A stretch of 64,000 nt of DNA from Methanohalophilus euhalobius (GCF_900215215.1 NZ_OBDR01000002.1:124001-188000); one strand, 5' to 3'; positions 26,820-36,597 are shown, numbered from the stretch's first letter. The notes: a model not told the origin generated them from the letters alone. Program-made: numbers and translations.

Positions 26820-27896
26820 GTGATACAGGAAACAACACCTTTAAAAGCACCAATAAACCATTGGAATGCAATGAAAAACAAAGTCAAATTCACCAAACCG
26901 ATAAGTTCTGATCATGATGGATTACGCTTTGCTACTCCCGAAATTGTAGCAAAGTACCGGGCCAGAAGACTTAAATGTGACGTTCTGGCGGATATAAGTT
27001 GTGGTATCGGCGGACAGACCATTTTCTTTGCAAAGGAGTGCAAAAAAGTCTATGCCATAGAAATCGACCCTGTAAAGATAGAACATGCCAAAAAGAACTG
27101 CCAGTTATATGGAGTGGACAATGTCGAATTTATCTGTGGTGACGCCCTTGGCCCCGAAATAATACATAAACTTCCTGAACTCGATGTCGTGTTTTCTGAT
27201 CCTGCAAGGCCCCCTAAAGAGAAGAGGCGCCTACTTTCAAGCATTACACCATCCATAGAAGATATGATTAATGCTTATTCATCCCGGGCAAAAGGATTCG
27301 CCTTTGAAGTACCCCCCCAGCTGACTCCAGAAAGAATTCCCTTTGATTGTGAAATGGAATACCTGTCCCTTAATGGCAAAATCAATCGCCTTACACTATA
27401 CTTCAACCATCTCAAAAAATGCAATCGATCCGCCATCACACTTCCTTCCGAAGAATCATTGTGTGGCAGCGGGACAGGAGAAATCCCTGAATCGGAAATA
27501 ATTAAAAAATTTGCATATGAACCAGAACCATCTGTTGTGAAAGCAGAGCTGTTGCCCGAACTTGCAGAAAAAATGAGAAAGGGAGATAATAGGACATATT
27601 TGTTCCGAATTGATTCGAAAAGGGCATTAATGACATCTGATGAAAAATTGAAGTCCCCCTTGCTTAAAAATCAGTATGTTGTGCTGGCAGAGACAAAGGT
27701 ATCTGTTGAAGATATCAATAGGAAACTCAAAGAATTAAATGCCAAAAATGCATTGATAAGAGGAAAAATCGACCCTGACAATTACTGGAATTTCCGTAAC
27801 CGTATAGAAACCGGATTAAATGGCGATAAGACAATTCATCTCTATATTACTGACAATTCTGCGATTATCTGCCAACCCCTTGCTGGAAAAAATTAA
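26820..27896 (+). CDS. Class I SAM-dependent RNA methyltransferase with THUMP-like C-terminal domain
   Basis: Predicted RNA guanine methyltransferase (Tgs1/THUMP_like family); the target is not known. The Rossmann motifs are ISCGIGGQTIFFAKE (SAM loop), VYAIEIDPVKIEHAKKN (acidic ribose-binding residue), and a catalytic-site VVFSDPARPPKEKRR near residue 130, which resembles the DPPR/NPPY type. The C-terminal part (NQYVVLAETKVSVEDINRK) fits the THUMP-like domain. GTG start at 26820 with a TATA box 20-26 bp before. Its last 4 bases overlap the convergent receiver gene. An internal ATG (26871) is an alternative start. Confidence 0.8.
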   Translation: MIQETTPLKAPINHWNAMKNKVKFTKPISSDHDGLRFATPEIVAKYRARRLKCDVLADISCGIGGQTIFFAKECKKVYAIEIDPVKIEHAKKNCQLYGVDNVEFICGDALGPEIIHKLPELDVVFSDPARPPKEKRRLLSSITPSIEDMINAYSSRAKGFAFEVPPQLTPERIPFDCEMEYLSLNGKINRLTLYFNHLKKCNRSAITLPSEESLCGSGTGEIPESEIIKKFAYEPEPSVVKAELLPELAEKMRKGDNRTYLFRIDSKRALMTSDEKLKSPLLKNQYVVLAETKVSVEDINRKLKELNAKNALIRGKIDPDNYWNFRNRIETGLNGDKTIHLYITDNSAIICQPLAGKN

Positions 27897-28264
27897 TCCA
27901 GAAGACTACAAACACGTTCTATGAGTTCATCATTGCCAAAAGGTTTGGTAATGTAATCCTCAGCTTTGAGAATATCCAATCCCATCATCCTGTCAAAATC
28001 ATGGTTCCTGACAGTCAGAAGGACAACCGGCAAACCTTCATACTTTTCCTTAATCCGGTGGAAAGCTTCCCACCCATCCATACCAGGCATCATAACATCA
28101 AGAAGGACGAGGTCCGGCAGGGAAGATTCAAGCATCAAAAGACATTCTTCTCCACTGGAAGCACACGATGTGGACATACCATTCAATTCCAACAAATTTT
28201 GAAGAAGTTCACGCAAATGCGCTTCGTCATCCACTACAAGTACTTTCTTCCCAGAACAACTCAT
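27893..28264 (-). CDS. Stand-alone response regulator receiver protein (CheY-like)
   Basis: Single receiver domain. The acidic pocket is in VVDDEAHLRE, the phospho-accepting Asp in LLDVMMPGMDGWEAF, the Thr in VLLTVRNHD and the Lys in DYITKPFGNDEL, so all key residues are present. No output domain is attached. The start is taken at the ATG at 28264 (MSCSGKKVLV); an ATG at 28279 is possible. No kinase is adjacent; the large PAS/GAF kinase at 51 kb also lacks a partner, but a link is only a guess. Confidence 0.88.
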   Translation of the reverse strand: MSCSGKKVLVVDDEAHLRELLQNLLELNGMSTSCASSGEECLLMLESSLPDLVLLDVMMPGMDGWEAFHRIKEKYEGLPVVLLTVRNHDFDRMMGLDILKAEDYITKPFGNDELIERVCSLLD

Positions 28265-28296
28265 CCGGTGCACCTTCAAAATAAATTAATGTGAAG

Positions 28297-28830
28297 TTAA
28301 TTGATTTTAATATCTACTTTCCCGGTTTCTTCCATAACAGAAAATATTATCTCGAGGACACCATTATTGAAAGTTGCTTTTGCACTATTGGGATCTACTT
28401 TTAGTGGCATTTCAAGAGTTTCTGAATATGTATAATGTTTGTTGGAAGCATCGATCTCCAGATACTGACCTGTTGCACAGACCGAAATATCATCCCTGGA
28501 CATACCCGAAATTTCGGCGGTAACATACACTTTTCCATCCATTTCAAGAACATCTATCAGAGGTTTTTTCTCATCTATGGAGAGGGGGGCGTCTAAAGGA
28601 TCAATTTCTTCTTCGAAATCATTATAATCAGAAGGTATGTTACCGAATTCCCTGATTTCAGGGTCCTCATTGGCACGCTGTGTAATAGAAAAACCATAAA
28701 TGAAAGGTTCATCAGAGAATTCTTCTATACCTACTCCGAATCTCTGTAACATCTGTTCGATCATATCAGTAATATCACTGAATGAATCATCACTGCCAGA
28801 CGGATTGTTTCCTTTCTTTTTATCTGCCAT
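28297..28830 (-). CDS. Hsp20/alpha-crystallin family protein (GvpH-like)
   Basis: Small heat-shock type protein of about 177 residues. After a Lys/Ser-rich N-terminus and a helical segment (ITDMIEQMLQRFGVGIEEF), the alpha-crystallin-like beta sandwich starts near PLIDVLEMDGKVYVTAEISG and ends VDIKIN. The C-terminal IxI anchoring motif of ordinary Hsp20 is not obvious, which fits the archaeal GvpH-like branch. The frame opens at 28905, but MADKKKGNN at 28830 is the more natural start. No gas vesicle genes are nearby. Confidence 0.8.
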   Translation of the reverse strand: MADKKKGNNPSGSDDSFSDITDMIEQMLQRFGVGIEEFSDEPFIYGFSITQRANEDPEIREFGNIPSDYNDFEEEIDPLDAPLSIDEKKPLIDVLEMDGKVYVTAEISGMSRDDISVCATGQYLEIDASNKHYTYSETLEMPLKVDPNSAKATFNNGVLEIIFSVMEETGKVDIKIN

Positions 28831-29014
28831 ATTGACCCGTTCCATAAATAAATTCTTATCACTTAGAGATATTTGGCCATAAAGCCGCACCTGAACAAGG
28901 ATCACTTATCCCTGCTTTTATCGGCAGAAAGTAAATCGGATTGCTGATATTCCACCATTATCATATAAATACTATTTCGTTTCATGTATTAATAATAAAC
29001 GCAGGACCTAGTAA

Positions 29015-29794
29015 TCATTCCTTCTCCTGTAAATCAAGGCAACAGTATTCGAACAGGTCATGCCCCCATCTTATAGCTTCCTCACTCGTACTGATCAGTT
29101 TATTGTGATCATATATTCCTTTCTTGTTAAAGAGGGACAACAGGAAAAACCCGTCCGCACAGACCATACTAACTACCGGCAAATCACCCTCGTAGATATA
29201 TATACTGGTGTTATCCATTCCGAAAAAAACCTCGGCTTCTTCCTCATAATCCTCAACAATGCGTTCATAGACATCATTGGTCAAAATCAGGTTTACCCCC
29301 ACACTTTTTTTAGCCAGTCCTACAAAATGCTTGACATAATAAGGATGGAAATAAGAAGTAATGGTTGTAACATGCTGACTTACAAGCAGATGGTCTATTA
29401 ATTCCTGAGGCGGATCAAAGAGAGAATTGATATCCGGTTCAATGACCTCTGAATCACCCAGATCACCCAGCCTTTCCATGAATTTCATAGGAAGGGTGGA
29501 AATATCCCTGGAAAACCAGTATTCAGGATTCTTTTCAAGCATTCTGGTGAGTTTAAAAACCGGCAATATTTTCTGCACTACGATATTACCAAAAATAGAC
29601 AATTCATATTCATCGTCTTTCTGCACAACGATATCATTATCCTTAAGAAGCTTTATCTGGGGGAGAACGCCCGTTGATGTAACATCAAGAGCCTCTTTGA
29701 TAGCTGCCAGATTCCGGGGGCCATCTTTTAGATAGACAAGCAAGTTTTTCCGTTTTTCCGAGCGACATACAAGCTCGATTATAGATACACCCAT
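29015..29794 (-). CDS. Winged-helix transcriptional regulator, FilR1/DUF1724 type
   Basis: Methanosarcinales-type regulator. The N-terminal winged helix (residues about 5-75) reads KRKNLLVYLKDGPRNLAAIK, then VTSTGVLPQIKLLKDNDIV. The FilR1-like sensor domain (about 120-255) has TSYFHPYYVKHFVGLAKKS and VNLILTNDVYERIVEDY. The effector is unknown. The ATG at 29794 leaves 22 bp after the HD gene; starting at 29845 would overlap it. The two genes look co-transcribed, so regulator and HD protein may act together (inference). Confidence 0.82.
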   Translation of the reverse strand: MGVSIIELVCRSEKRKNLLVYLKDGPRNLAAIKEALDVTSTGVLPQIKLLKDNDIVVQKDDEYELSIFGNIVVQKILPVFKLTRMLEKNPEYWFSRDISTLPMKFMERLGDLGDSEVIEPDINSLFDPPQELIDHLLVSQHVTTITSYFHPYYVKHFVGLAKKSVGVNLILTNDVYERIVEDYEEEAEVFFGMDNTSIYIYEGDLPVVSMVCADGFFLLSLFNKKGIYDHNKLISTSEEAIRWGHDLFEYCCLDLQEKE

Positions 29795-29816
29795 ATTAGT
29801 ACCACAAAACAAAAAA

Positions 29817-30704
29817 TCAAGCATCACTGAAAAACTGGTTGACACATTCTTTCAATTGTTTATACATTGGGCTATCGATAATACTATGAGGAGGGGATTC
29901 AAAGGACTGTAGCAATCGGTTATAATACCATTTATAAGATTCTTTTCCTACTACAAAATGATTCCATGTTATATTTCCATGAAATTTTTCCTCATCCCTC
30001 ATATCCCTGATGCTGGCAAGTTTGCCGGCACAGAATAGGAGTTTGACATCCCTTCCAACACCATCAAGTGCCTTCAGGCAGGCTTCATTGCGCTCCTTCC
30101 ACATATTTTCATCAACAGATAACAGGGAGGGATCATCTGTTTGGTCCAATTCAGATACTGCTCTTACAAAATTTACAACCGTCTCACCAAACTTATTCTC
30201 CACTTCAACCATATCTATTTTAGACTCTTTTTTGATCGAATGCAGCAGACCTGCAATTACAACTATATCAGGGGCACTGTTCTTTAAGAGGATGGATGCA
30301 ACGTCCATTGGATGAGAGATATAGGGTGTCCTGGAACATCGTCTTGCTGTATCCCGATGTGCATTATAGGCAAACTCGAAAGCTTCAGGGATTGAAAGTA
30401 CGAAATGTCCCGCTCGTGAGGAGGTCTCGTATTTCTCTTCCAGCTCCAGCAGATGAATCCGGAAGTTGGCTTTTCTGAGGTGTTCGTGTATGATGAGTTG
30501 CCCATTTTCATGAATCAATACTGACTGATAAGGTTCACTTTTCCATATACGCCTGGAAGGCACATCAGACCACTCGGCCATGTAGAAAAAGCGATCCGGC
30601 AATTCAGGAAGTTGTTCTCCTATTTCTGCGCTATGAACTATGACACCTGTTGGCTTTTTCTTAGAATCGGTACAATAAGTGGCTATATAATTTCTCAGAT
30701 TCAT
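29817..30704 (-). CDS. HD-domain protein resembling SpoT/MESH1 hydrolase but lacking metal ligands
   Basis: 295 residues. The first 100 match nothing I recognise. Residues about 108-240 align with the (p)ppGpp hydrolase HD fold: AYNAHRDTARRCSRTPYISH corresponds to the usual AH...G.PYI.HP block, and FGETVVNFVRAVSEL to FG..VA..V..VTKL. The core is altered: the expected LLHD is LLHSI, the Glu-Asp after it is missing, and KLADRLHN is KLASIRDM. Two metal-binding Asp are therefore gone, so hydrolysis by the usual mechanism is unlikely. A nucleotide-binding or scaffold role is possible but not shown. It lies just upstream of a FilR1-type regulator in the same direction. Confidence 0.7.
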   Translation of the reverse strand: MNLRNYIATYCTDSKKKPTGVIVHSAEIGEQLPELPDRFFYMAEWSDVPSRRIWKSEPYQSVLIHENGQLIIHEHLRKANFRIHLLELEEKYETSSRAGHFVLSIPEAFEFAYNAHRDTARRCSRTPYISHPMDVASILLKNSAPDIVVIAGLLHSIKKESKIDMVEVENKFGETVVNFVRAVSELDQTDDPSLLSVDENMWKERNEACLKALDGVGRDVKLLFCAGKLASIRDMRDEEKFHGNITWNHFVVGKESYKWYYNRLLQSFESPPHSIIDSPMYKQLKECVNQFFSDA

Positions 30705-30743
30705 GGTAAATCCCGTTTTTATATTAATATTATAGTAAAGGAA

Positions 30744-31880
30744 TTAAACATTTCTTTTTACAATCCAGGAAGTAACTCTTACCCAGTTCTCAATTATTGA
30801 TTCTTTCGGATCCAGCAAATAATCATAAGGAACATCTACACCCAAATTCAAAATATTGTGAAGTTGAACCATCTGGGAAAAAGATACTTTCTTTGCACTG
30901 TTTTCAGGGATCAAACCCCACCTCAATTCATCGACAAGATGGAGAATAGAAGAAATCAATGCAACCATAACAGGATTACGTGAAATGTTCCTGAGATTGT
31001 CATAAAATGGACCTTTTTTGTTTTCCCCTTCAAGGGATGTCGAAACTTTCCAGAAGTATTTTTCATCAATCCCAAACCTATCAAGCCTTACGAGCATATC
31101 CCTCTGGGAAACAGTTGATATACCTGATTGCTGATCCAGGGCCTTTAAAAGGACCTGGTTTACACATTTACAGATCAGTTCACCAAGTTTGGAATGAGGA
31201 CCTGCGTCAGTCAACTGCAGAGAAGCAGAATCATTGGATACAATTGCCATCATATCAGTCCCGGTTCCGGTAGCCAATTCTTCAGAAAAACGACTTGGAA
31301 TCATTAATTGACGCAGAACTGCTGATTTGGCTTCAGTAGCAGTCATCCAGGCCCTGGTAAGAGCATATGCTGGTAAATTTGCATCTATTAGAAGAATCAT
31401 ATTTATTGTCCCGCCAAGAGATTGCCATTTACCATTTTCCTGATAATAGGAAGCAGGGTCTGCAGGACTGCATGCATTTACTTCAACGCCCGCGGTTGCA
31501 ATTGCTGTTACTTCAAGGCCACGGAAAGAGTGCGTGACAAAAGCAACATTCTCCATACTTGCAGCAGTTAGCAATGCAGCTGCATTTGATGCAGAATAGC
31601 CAAGTTGCTCCACTACATGGGAGAGATAGCCTTCAACACTTCCTTCTTCCAGCTCATTCTCACTTCCAACATGCCTTCCTATCCGCTGATTGATAAGGAC
31701 ATTGATATCATCACGGATACCCCCATTGAGCCAGGAATTGGAAATTATTCTCCTGTCTTTTGGCAGTGTAACTATAACGGAATCTGTGCCTGACCTGAAA
31801 ACTTTTTCACCGGCAGATGTTTCAAGAAGAGGTTCACAGCCCCCATCCCGACAATTTACGGTCAACTCATTTTTGGTCAT
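30744..31880 (-). CDS. cbiZ: Adenosylcobinamide amidohydrolase CbiZ
   Basis: Archaeal corrinoid-salvage enzyme that removes the aminopropanol arm of adenosylcobinamide to give adenosylcobyric acid. The CbiZ domain is recognised from SNSWLNGGIRDDINVLINQR, LTAASMENVAFVTHSFRGLE, VTAIATAGVEVNACSPADPA and GTGTDMMAIVS, spanning residues about 35-235. The C-terminal 140 residues form a further domain of uncertain role. Corrinoids are central to methylotrophic methanogenesis. No cobalamin transporter is adjacent. Confidence 0.85.
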   Translation of the reverse strand: MTKNELTVNCRDGGCEPLLETSAGEKVFRSGTDSVIVTLPKDRRIISNSWLNGGIRDDINVLINQRIGRHVGSENELEEGSVEGYLSHVVEQLGYSASNAAALLTAASMENVAFVTHSFRGLEVTAIATAGVEVNACSPADPASYYQENGKWQSLGGTINMILLIDANLPAYALTRAWMTATEAKSAVLRQLMIPSRFSEELATGTGTDMMAIVSNDSASLQLTDAGPHSKLGELICKCVNQVLLKALDQQSGISTVSQRDMLVRLDRFGIDEKYFWKVSTSLEGENKKGPFYDNLRNISRNPVMVALISSILHLVDELRWGLIPENSAKKVSFSQMVQLHNILNLGVDVPYDYLLDPKESIIENWVRVTSWIVKRNV

Positions 31881-31992
31881 GCACCTTCTCCTGAATATAG
31901 ATCAACACCGGACCTGAAGTAAAAAGTAAAAGCCTCAGAACTCATAGGGCTCATCACTATCTCAGAAGAGTATATCATCACTGGCTTTTTCC

Positions 31993-32640
31993 TTAGATAC
32001 CAATCCCGGTAACAAGTTCCATGGCTGTTTCTTTGGGGTTTTCTGAATTATAAATACTTCGACCCACAATAATCCAGTTCGCACCTGATGCAATCACATC
32101 AGATGCTTTACCTCCCTGTGCACCTACACCGGGAGATATAATAGAAAGGCTATCACCTATTATAGAACGCAGGTGCTTTACCCTTTCTGGCCGGGTAGCC
32201 GGTGCGACAATACCTGTAGCACCGAATTCATACGCCATTGAAGCAATTTCATCGGCTATCGGCTGGAAATATTTCGCACCGCCCGGGTGGCTCATTTCAG
32301 AGACTACATAAATATCCCCATCATAAAGTCGGGCCACACCTATACAGGCTTTCAGGCTATCCTCACCTGTAAAACCATGCACGATTAGACCGCTGGCACC
32401 TGCCTTGAATACCTGCTCGCAGATAAGTTCATCCGTGTATGGAATGTCGGCAACCTTAAAATCAGCAATGACAGGAGCATAATCGGCAAGTCGGGAAATT
32501 ACACTTAAACCTTCTGAGAGCACCAGCGGATAGCCCACCTTTATTGCATCCACACATTCAGCAACTTCGCTGGCAATCTTGACGGCGCGATCCATACGCG
32601 TAACATCCATTGCAATTATAAGGCCGGTATTCCTTTCCAT
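31993..32640 (-). CDS. pyrF: Orotidine 5'-phosphate decarboxylase
   Basis: Last step of UMP synthesis. The 215-residue TIM barrel begins [18 protein letters not shown], with the catalytic Lys and Asp in [15 protein letters not shown] and the phosphate-binding SPGVGAQGG and [11 protein letters not shown] near the end. Short archaeal type. Lies 28 bp after acs in the same direction. Confidence 0.96.
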   Translation of the reverse strand: MERNTGLIIAMDVTRMDRAVKIASEVAECVDAIKVGYPLVLSEGLSVISRLADYAPVIADFKVADIPYTDELICEQVFKAGASGLIVHGFTGEDSLKACIGVARLYDGDIYVVSEMSHPGGAKYFQPIADEIASMAYEFGATGIVAPATRPERVKHLRSIIGDSLSIISPGVGAQGGKASDVIASGANWIIVGRSIYNSENPKETAMELVTGIGI

Positions 32641-32668
32641 GAAAATTAAACCTCTAGCAGTTTGAATG

Positions 32669-34609
32669 TTAATCTGATAGATGAACTTTTCTTTTGAGTT
32701 CTTCGACCACTTCAGGATTCTGCAGAGTAGTCACATCCCCGGGATAAGTATTATTTGTTATTGCGCGCAGGACCCGGCGCATAATCTTTCCACTACGTGT
32801 CTTTGGCAGGTCCCTTGCAAAAACTATCGCCGCCGGACGGGCTATCGGCCCAATCTCATCTACAACATGACCCTTAAGTTGCTCTTTCAGCTCATCACTA
32901 ACAGGAACATCGGCTTCAAGCACAACATAACCGACTATTACCTCCCCCTTAATTTCATCCTCTTTCCCCTCAACAGCAGCTTCTGCAACGGCCGGATGGG
33001 ACACAAGAGAACTTTCAATCTCCATGGTACCCAGTCTGTGACCGGAGACCTTGATCACATCATCAAGTCTTCCAAGTACCCAGATATAGCCATCCCTGTC
33101 AGTACGGGCACCATCTCCTGACATATAGATGTCATTACCCCATTTACTCCAGTAAGTTTCAATGAAGCGTTCTTCATCCCCATGAATGGTCCGGATCATG
33201 CTGGGCCAGGGTTTTTTAATTGCAAGATAGCCCCCATACCCTTCTGGAACCGCATTTCCTTCTTCATCGAGAATGGATACCTCGATTCCCGGGAACGGAC
33301 GGACAGCACTACCGGGTTTCATCGGAGTAATGCCTGGCAGGGGTGTGATCATTATCATACCTGTCTCTGTCTGCCACCATGTATCAACTACCGGGCATTT
33401 CTTGTCCCCGATGTGCTCATAGTACCAGAGCCATGCCTTCGGGTTGATGGGTTCACCGACACTTCCCAGAAGCCGCAACGAAGAAAGGTCATGCTTTGCA
33501 GGTAATTGTTCTCCCCATTTCATGAATGTACGAATAGCTGTAGGTGCAGTATAAAAAATCGTCACTCCATAATTCTCAATTATACTCCAGAACCTGTCCT
33601 TTTCTGGATAATCCGGTGCTCCCTCATACATCAGCACAGTTGCACCGTTCAGCAGGGGACCATATGTAATATAGGAATGACCTGTAATCCAGCCCACATC
33701 CGCGGTACACCAGTAAACATCATCATCTTTCAGATCAAAGACCCATTTAGCAGAGATCGCTGTTCCGACAAGATAGCCTCCGGTGCTGTGGACCACACCC
33801 TTGGGTTTGCCTGTAGTTCCGCTAGTATACATTAAGAAAAGTGTATCTTCAGAATCCATGTGTTCAGGCGGACATTCATAATCCACCTGTTTTTCGATGT
33901 CATGCCACCACACATCCCGTCCCTCTGTGAAAAATACAGAATTTGCCGCATGATTGACAACCAGCACATGCTCTATGTCATCTAATTTTTCAAGTGCATT
34001 ATCGGTTTTTTCCTTCTGGTTAACCAGTTTACCTTTGTGATAGTAACCATCACAGGTAATTACAAATTTGCTGCCTGCGTCCTCAACACGTTGGGCTAGT
34101 GCTTCCTGGGAAAATCCGGCAAATACCACACTGTGAGGAGCACCAATCCTTGCACAGGCAAGCATGGCAATAACAGCTTCAGGGATCATCGGAAGATAGA
34201 TTGTTACAATATCTCCTTTCTGCACCCCCAATTCTTTCAATGCATTGGCAAAGCGACATGTGGAGTAAAAGAGTTCATTATAGGTAAAGGTACGATTGTT
34301 TGCCATTTCCCCTTCCCATATAATCGCTGTCTTATCGCCCTTTGAAGAAAGATGCCTATCAATACAGTTATATGATGCGTTTAGACTGCCATTAAGGAAC
34401 CATTTGCTATGCGGAGGTTTCCATTCTAAGACTTTATCCCATTTTTCAAACCAGTCTATATCCTCTGCAACTGAAGCCCAAAAACCTTCAAAATCCTCTT
34501 CAGCCTTCTTGTAGATGTCGGGGTCATTCATATTCGCCTGCATCCGGAAAGATTTGGATGCCTGAAATACACGCTCCTCTGCAAGTGATGATTCTATTAT
34601 TTCATGCAT
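32669..34609 (-). CDS. acsA: Acetyl-CoA synthetase (AMP-forming)
   Basis: Activates acetate to acetyl-CoA through acetyl-AMP. At 646 residues it is full length. Seen are the P-loop [19 protein letters not shown], the acetate-pocket Trp region ([12 protein letters not shown]), the hinge [20 protein letters not shown] and the catalytic, acetylatable Lys in [15 protein letters not shown] strong Shine-Dalgarno AAGGAGGT (34618-34625) precedes the ATG. In a methylotroph it probably serves acetate assimilation rather than growth on acetate (inference). Confidence 0.96.
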   Translation of the reverse strand: MHEIIESSLAEERVFQASKSFRMQANMNDPDIYKKAEEDFEGFWASVAEDIDWFEKWDKVLEWKPPHSKWFLNGSLNASYNCIDRHLSSKGDKTAIIWEGEMANNRTFTYNELFYSTCRFANALKELGVQKGDIVTIYLPMIPEAVIAMLACARIGAPHSVVFAGFSQEALAQRVEDAGSKFVITCDGYYHKGKLVNQKEKTDNALEKLDDIEHVLVVNHAANSVFFTEGRDVWWHDIEKQVDYECPPEHMDSEDTLFLMYTSGTTGKPKGVVHSTGGYLVGTAISAKWVFDLKDDDVYWCTADVGWITGHSYITYGPLLNGATVLMYEGAPDYPEKDRFWSIIENYGVTIFYTAPTAIRTFMKWGEQLPAKHDLSSLRLLGSVGEPINPKAWLWYYEHIGDKKCPVVDTWWQTETGMIMITPLPGITPMKPGSAVRPFPGIEVSILDEEGNAVPEGYGGYLAIKKPWPSMIRTIHGDEERFIETYWSKWGNDIYMSGDGARTDRDGYIWVLGRLDDVIKVSGHRLGTMEIESSLVSHPAVAEAAVEGKEDEIKGEVIVGYVVLEADVPVSDELKEQLKGHVVDEIGPIARPAAIVFARDLPKTRSGKIMRRVLRAITNNTYPGDVTTLQNPEVVEELKRKVHLSD

Positions 34610-34617
34610 GCTAGTGG

Positions 34618-34662
34618 ACCTCCTTAAAAGTATATATAACCCTAATGATTAATCATGTATAA
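34618..34662 (-). promoter_or_regulatory. acs promoter region with strong Shine-Dalgarno
   Basis: Minus strand: Shine-Dalgarno AAGGAGGT at 34618-34625, TATA-like GTTATATATA at 34631-34640, and a second TATA-like TTTATACA at 34655-34662. Only the farther box would leave the Shine-Dalgarno inside the transcript, so it is the better promoter candidate. Confidence 0.45.
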
Positions 34663-34715
34663 ATGTAATGGTCCCGGTAAGATAAAAATCAACAGAAAGG
34701 CGAGCTCTGTATCAA

Positions 34716-35708
34716 TCACAGAGCCCTGTAGTAACAATACCTACCTTCCCTGACAGGTTCAATTTTGCTCTTGTTTTCAAGTTTCTCAAGAATAGGAGAG
34801 AGCGTGTTTTCCTCAATTCCAAGGGATGTAAGCACCTGTGCAGCAGTACAGGGACGGCGCAAAATCAGGTCATACACTTCCTCCTCAATATTCTCATGTT
34901 TGAGGACGGAGCGGCCTCTTTTTATACCTTGCAATACAAGGCGCACTTTATTCCTGCCAAATTTACCGTCAAAATAGCTGGCAATTTCCTTCAACCTTTT
35001 CTCATCAACAGCATGTAGGGAAGATTCAGCGGGAGGTCGGGTTACAGTCAAGACTTCAACTTCATCCGGATCGATGTACTCCAGAACTTCTACAAGACGT
35101 GAAATTTCTCTATCGGATGAGTTGCCTGGAAACTCGTTACTTTCTACAAACATAGCCTCAATGGAAAGCTTGCAGCCATCCATCAGAGAAAGAGCCGCAA
35201 GTCCTTCTATAACTTCCTCCAGATGAATACCCGAAGCAGGTCTGTTAATATTCTGGAATGTATCCTCATAACCTGAGACTAGAGTGGCAACCACTAGATC
35301 AGCCTTTGCAAGATTCTGGCGCACATCCTTTCTGCCAACAAGGGAAGAATTAGTAATGACACAGATGGGTACATCAGAAATATCACGGATACCGTCGATC
35401 ATCTCCCCAACCCATAGATTGAGGGTTGGTTCACAGGTTCCTGAGAATGTAATATAATCAATATCTTCTATACTGCGATGATAATGCCGAATACCTTCAA
35501 CAACTTCGGAACACGTAACACATCCCACAGCATCCTCTGGAGATTGGATTTTATCTGTAACTGGACCCAGCTGACAGTAGACACAGTCAAAATTGCAGTT
35601 TTTCCGGCTGGAAGGATTGCGGATAACATCCACACCCAGGGACCTGCCCAATCTTCGCGAGAGGATTGGGCCATAAATTATTCTGGACTTTCGCTTTCCC
35701 ACAGACAT
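34716..35708 (-). CDS. Radical SAM protein (COG0731-like) with C-terminal winged-helix segment
   Basis: 330 residues. The cluster motif is C-x3-C-x2-C in NCNFDCVYCQLGPVTD near residues 37-52. YITFSGTCEPTLNLW follows as the SAM-binding GGEP-like strand, where the usual first Gly-Gly is Ser-Gly. The first 35 residues (RIIYGPILSRRLGRSLGVDV) are typical of the COG0731 group related to wyosine synthesis enzymes. The last 70 residues resemble a winged helix. The substrate is unknown. A tRNA role is possible, but no TYW1 FMN domain is present. Confidence 0.8.
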   Translation of the reverse strand: MSVGKRKSRIIYGPILSRRLGRSLGVDVIRNPSSRKNCNFDCVYCQLGPVTDKIQSPEDAVGCVTCSEVVEGIRHYHRSIEDIDYITFSGTCEPTLNLWVGEMIDGIRDISDVPICVITNSSLVGRKDVRQNLAKADLVVATLVSGYEDTFQNINRPASGIHLEEVIEGLAALSLMDGCKLSIEAMFVESNEFPGNSSDREISRLVEVLEYIDPDEVEVLTVTRPPAESSLHAVDEKRLKEIASYFDGKFGRNKVRLVLQGIKRGRSVLKHENIEEEVYDLILRRPCTAAQVLTSLGIEENTLSPILEKLENKSKIEPVREGRYCYYRAL

Positions 35709-35729
35709 TCCCCTAAAATAAAAAGAGGA

Positions 35730-36050
35730 TCAGACATCCTCTGATCCCTTCCCAGAAAGTTGGGTTTTCAATTGTTCTATACGCTGGGAAAGCAAGTCCT
35801 TTTCTCTTTCAAGCGCTTCAAGCTCGCTTTGCGGGGATACAGGCTGAGGAGGAGTCGCAATGGGACCCCCTCTATAGTAACCCATACCTCGTTTGAAAGG
35901 GCCACCAAATCTGTAAAAACCTCCCCTGAAGGAGTTTCCTCTTACCAATCGATTCTGCCATCCTGGGATATCATATCCGGTGCAATAACCTGCACCCTTT
36001 CCTGTCATTGGCCCCATTCCCCTGGGACCGGTTCTGTCTCCACCTGGCAT
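35730..36050 (-). CDS. DUF5320 family small protein
   Basis: 106 residues. The N-terminus MPGGDRTGPRGMGPMTGKGA is the DUF5320 signature, followed by a Gly/Arg/Tyr-rich middle and a C-terminal coiled coil of about 30 residues (ELEALEREKDLLSQRIEQLK). Function unknown. It lies 49 bp after a DUF134 regulator whose middle section carries nearly the same MPGGD-TGP-G-GP motif. Confidence 0.8.
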   Translation of the reverse strand: MPGGDRTGPRGMGPMTGKGAGYCTGYDIPGWQNRLVRGNSFRGGFYRFGGPFKRGMGYYRGGPIATPPQPVSPQSELEALEREKDLLSQRIEQLKTQLSGKGSEDV

Positions 36051-36099
36051 ATTAATACAACCTCCTTTGTCGTTCTAGCATTGATTCTAGTCTATAAAT

Positions 36100-36597
36100 T
36101 CAACCTCGCACCATCTGGGAACCGCATTCAGGACATTTGGCCTGACTGCATGGTAAGCCCGATTGGTGAGGTTCAAGATGTCCACATGAAGGACACCTGC
36201 AATTCTGCGGAGCTGCAGCTCCACGGCCCGGGCGATTTCCACCACCTCTGCGACCCTGTCCTCTGGCCCCTATAGGACCATTTCCATCTGGACCCGTGCC
36301 ATCTCCTCCAGGCATATTGAGTTCACCTCCTTCTAAAGAAATACCTTTTCCATAAACCAGTGCATCCGTAACTTTTTCAAGACCCCTACGAAGGGTTCTT
36401 TGAAATGTAGACTGATGGACTCCCATTTTCTGTGCAGCCTCTCCCTGAGACAAATTTTCCAAAATATTCAATCTCATGGATTCCAATTCATCTACACCGA
36501 CATCAACAACAGGCATACTTTCATTCGTATCATCGGGACTGAAACGCCGACACCTGTAATGGAAGCCTACCATTCTCTTTTTCTTGGGACGCACCAT
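36100..36597 (-). CDS. DUF134 DNA-binding protein with MPGGD motif and zinc-ribbon-like tail
   Basis: 165 residues in three parts. Residues 1-85 are DUF134: RPKKKRMVGFHYRCRRFSP, then an HTH (LSQGEAAQKMGVHQSTFQRT). Residues about 94-125 hold MPGGDGTGPDGNGPIGARGQ and a Gly/Arg-rich spacer. The C-terminus has two Cys pairs (CRCPSCG and CPECGSQ) like a small zinc ribbon. DUF134 proteins often sit beside NifX/DinB-like iron-sulfur factors; here the partner is DUF5320. It may bind DNA and sense metal or redox state (inference). Confidence 0.8.
   Translation of the reverse strand: MVRPKKKRMVGFHYRCRRFSPDDTNESMPVVDVGVDELESMRLNILENLSQGEAAQKMGVHQSTFQRTLRRGLEKVTDALVYGKGISLEGGELNMPGGDGTGPDGNGPIGARGQGRRGGGNRPGRGAAAPQNCRCPSCGHLEPHQSGLPCSQAKCPECGSQMVRG

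Noticed and set aside
29795-29845. Upstream start for the FilR1-type regulator
   Set aside because: It would overlap the preceding HD gene, and the added residues are hydrophobic and unlike the family N-terminus.
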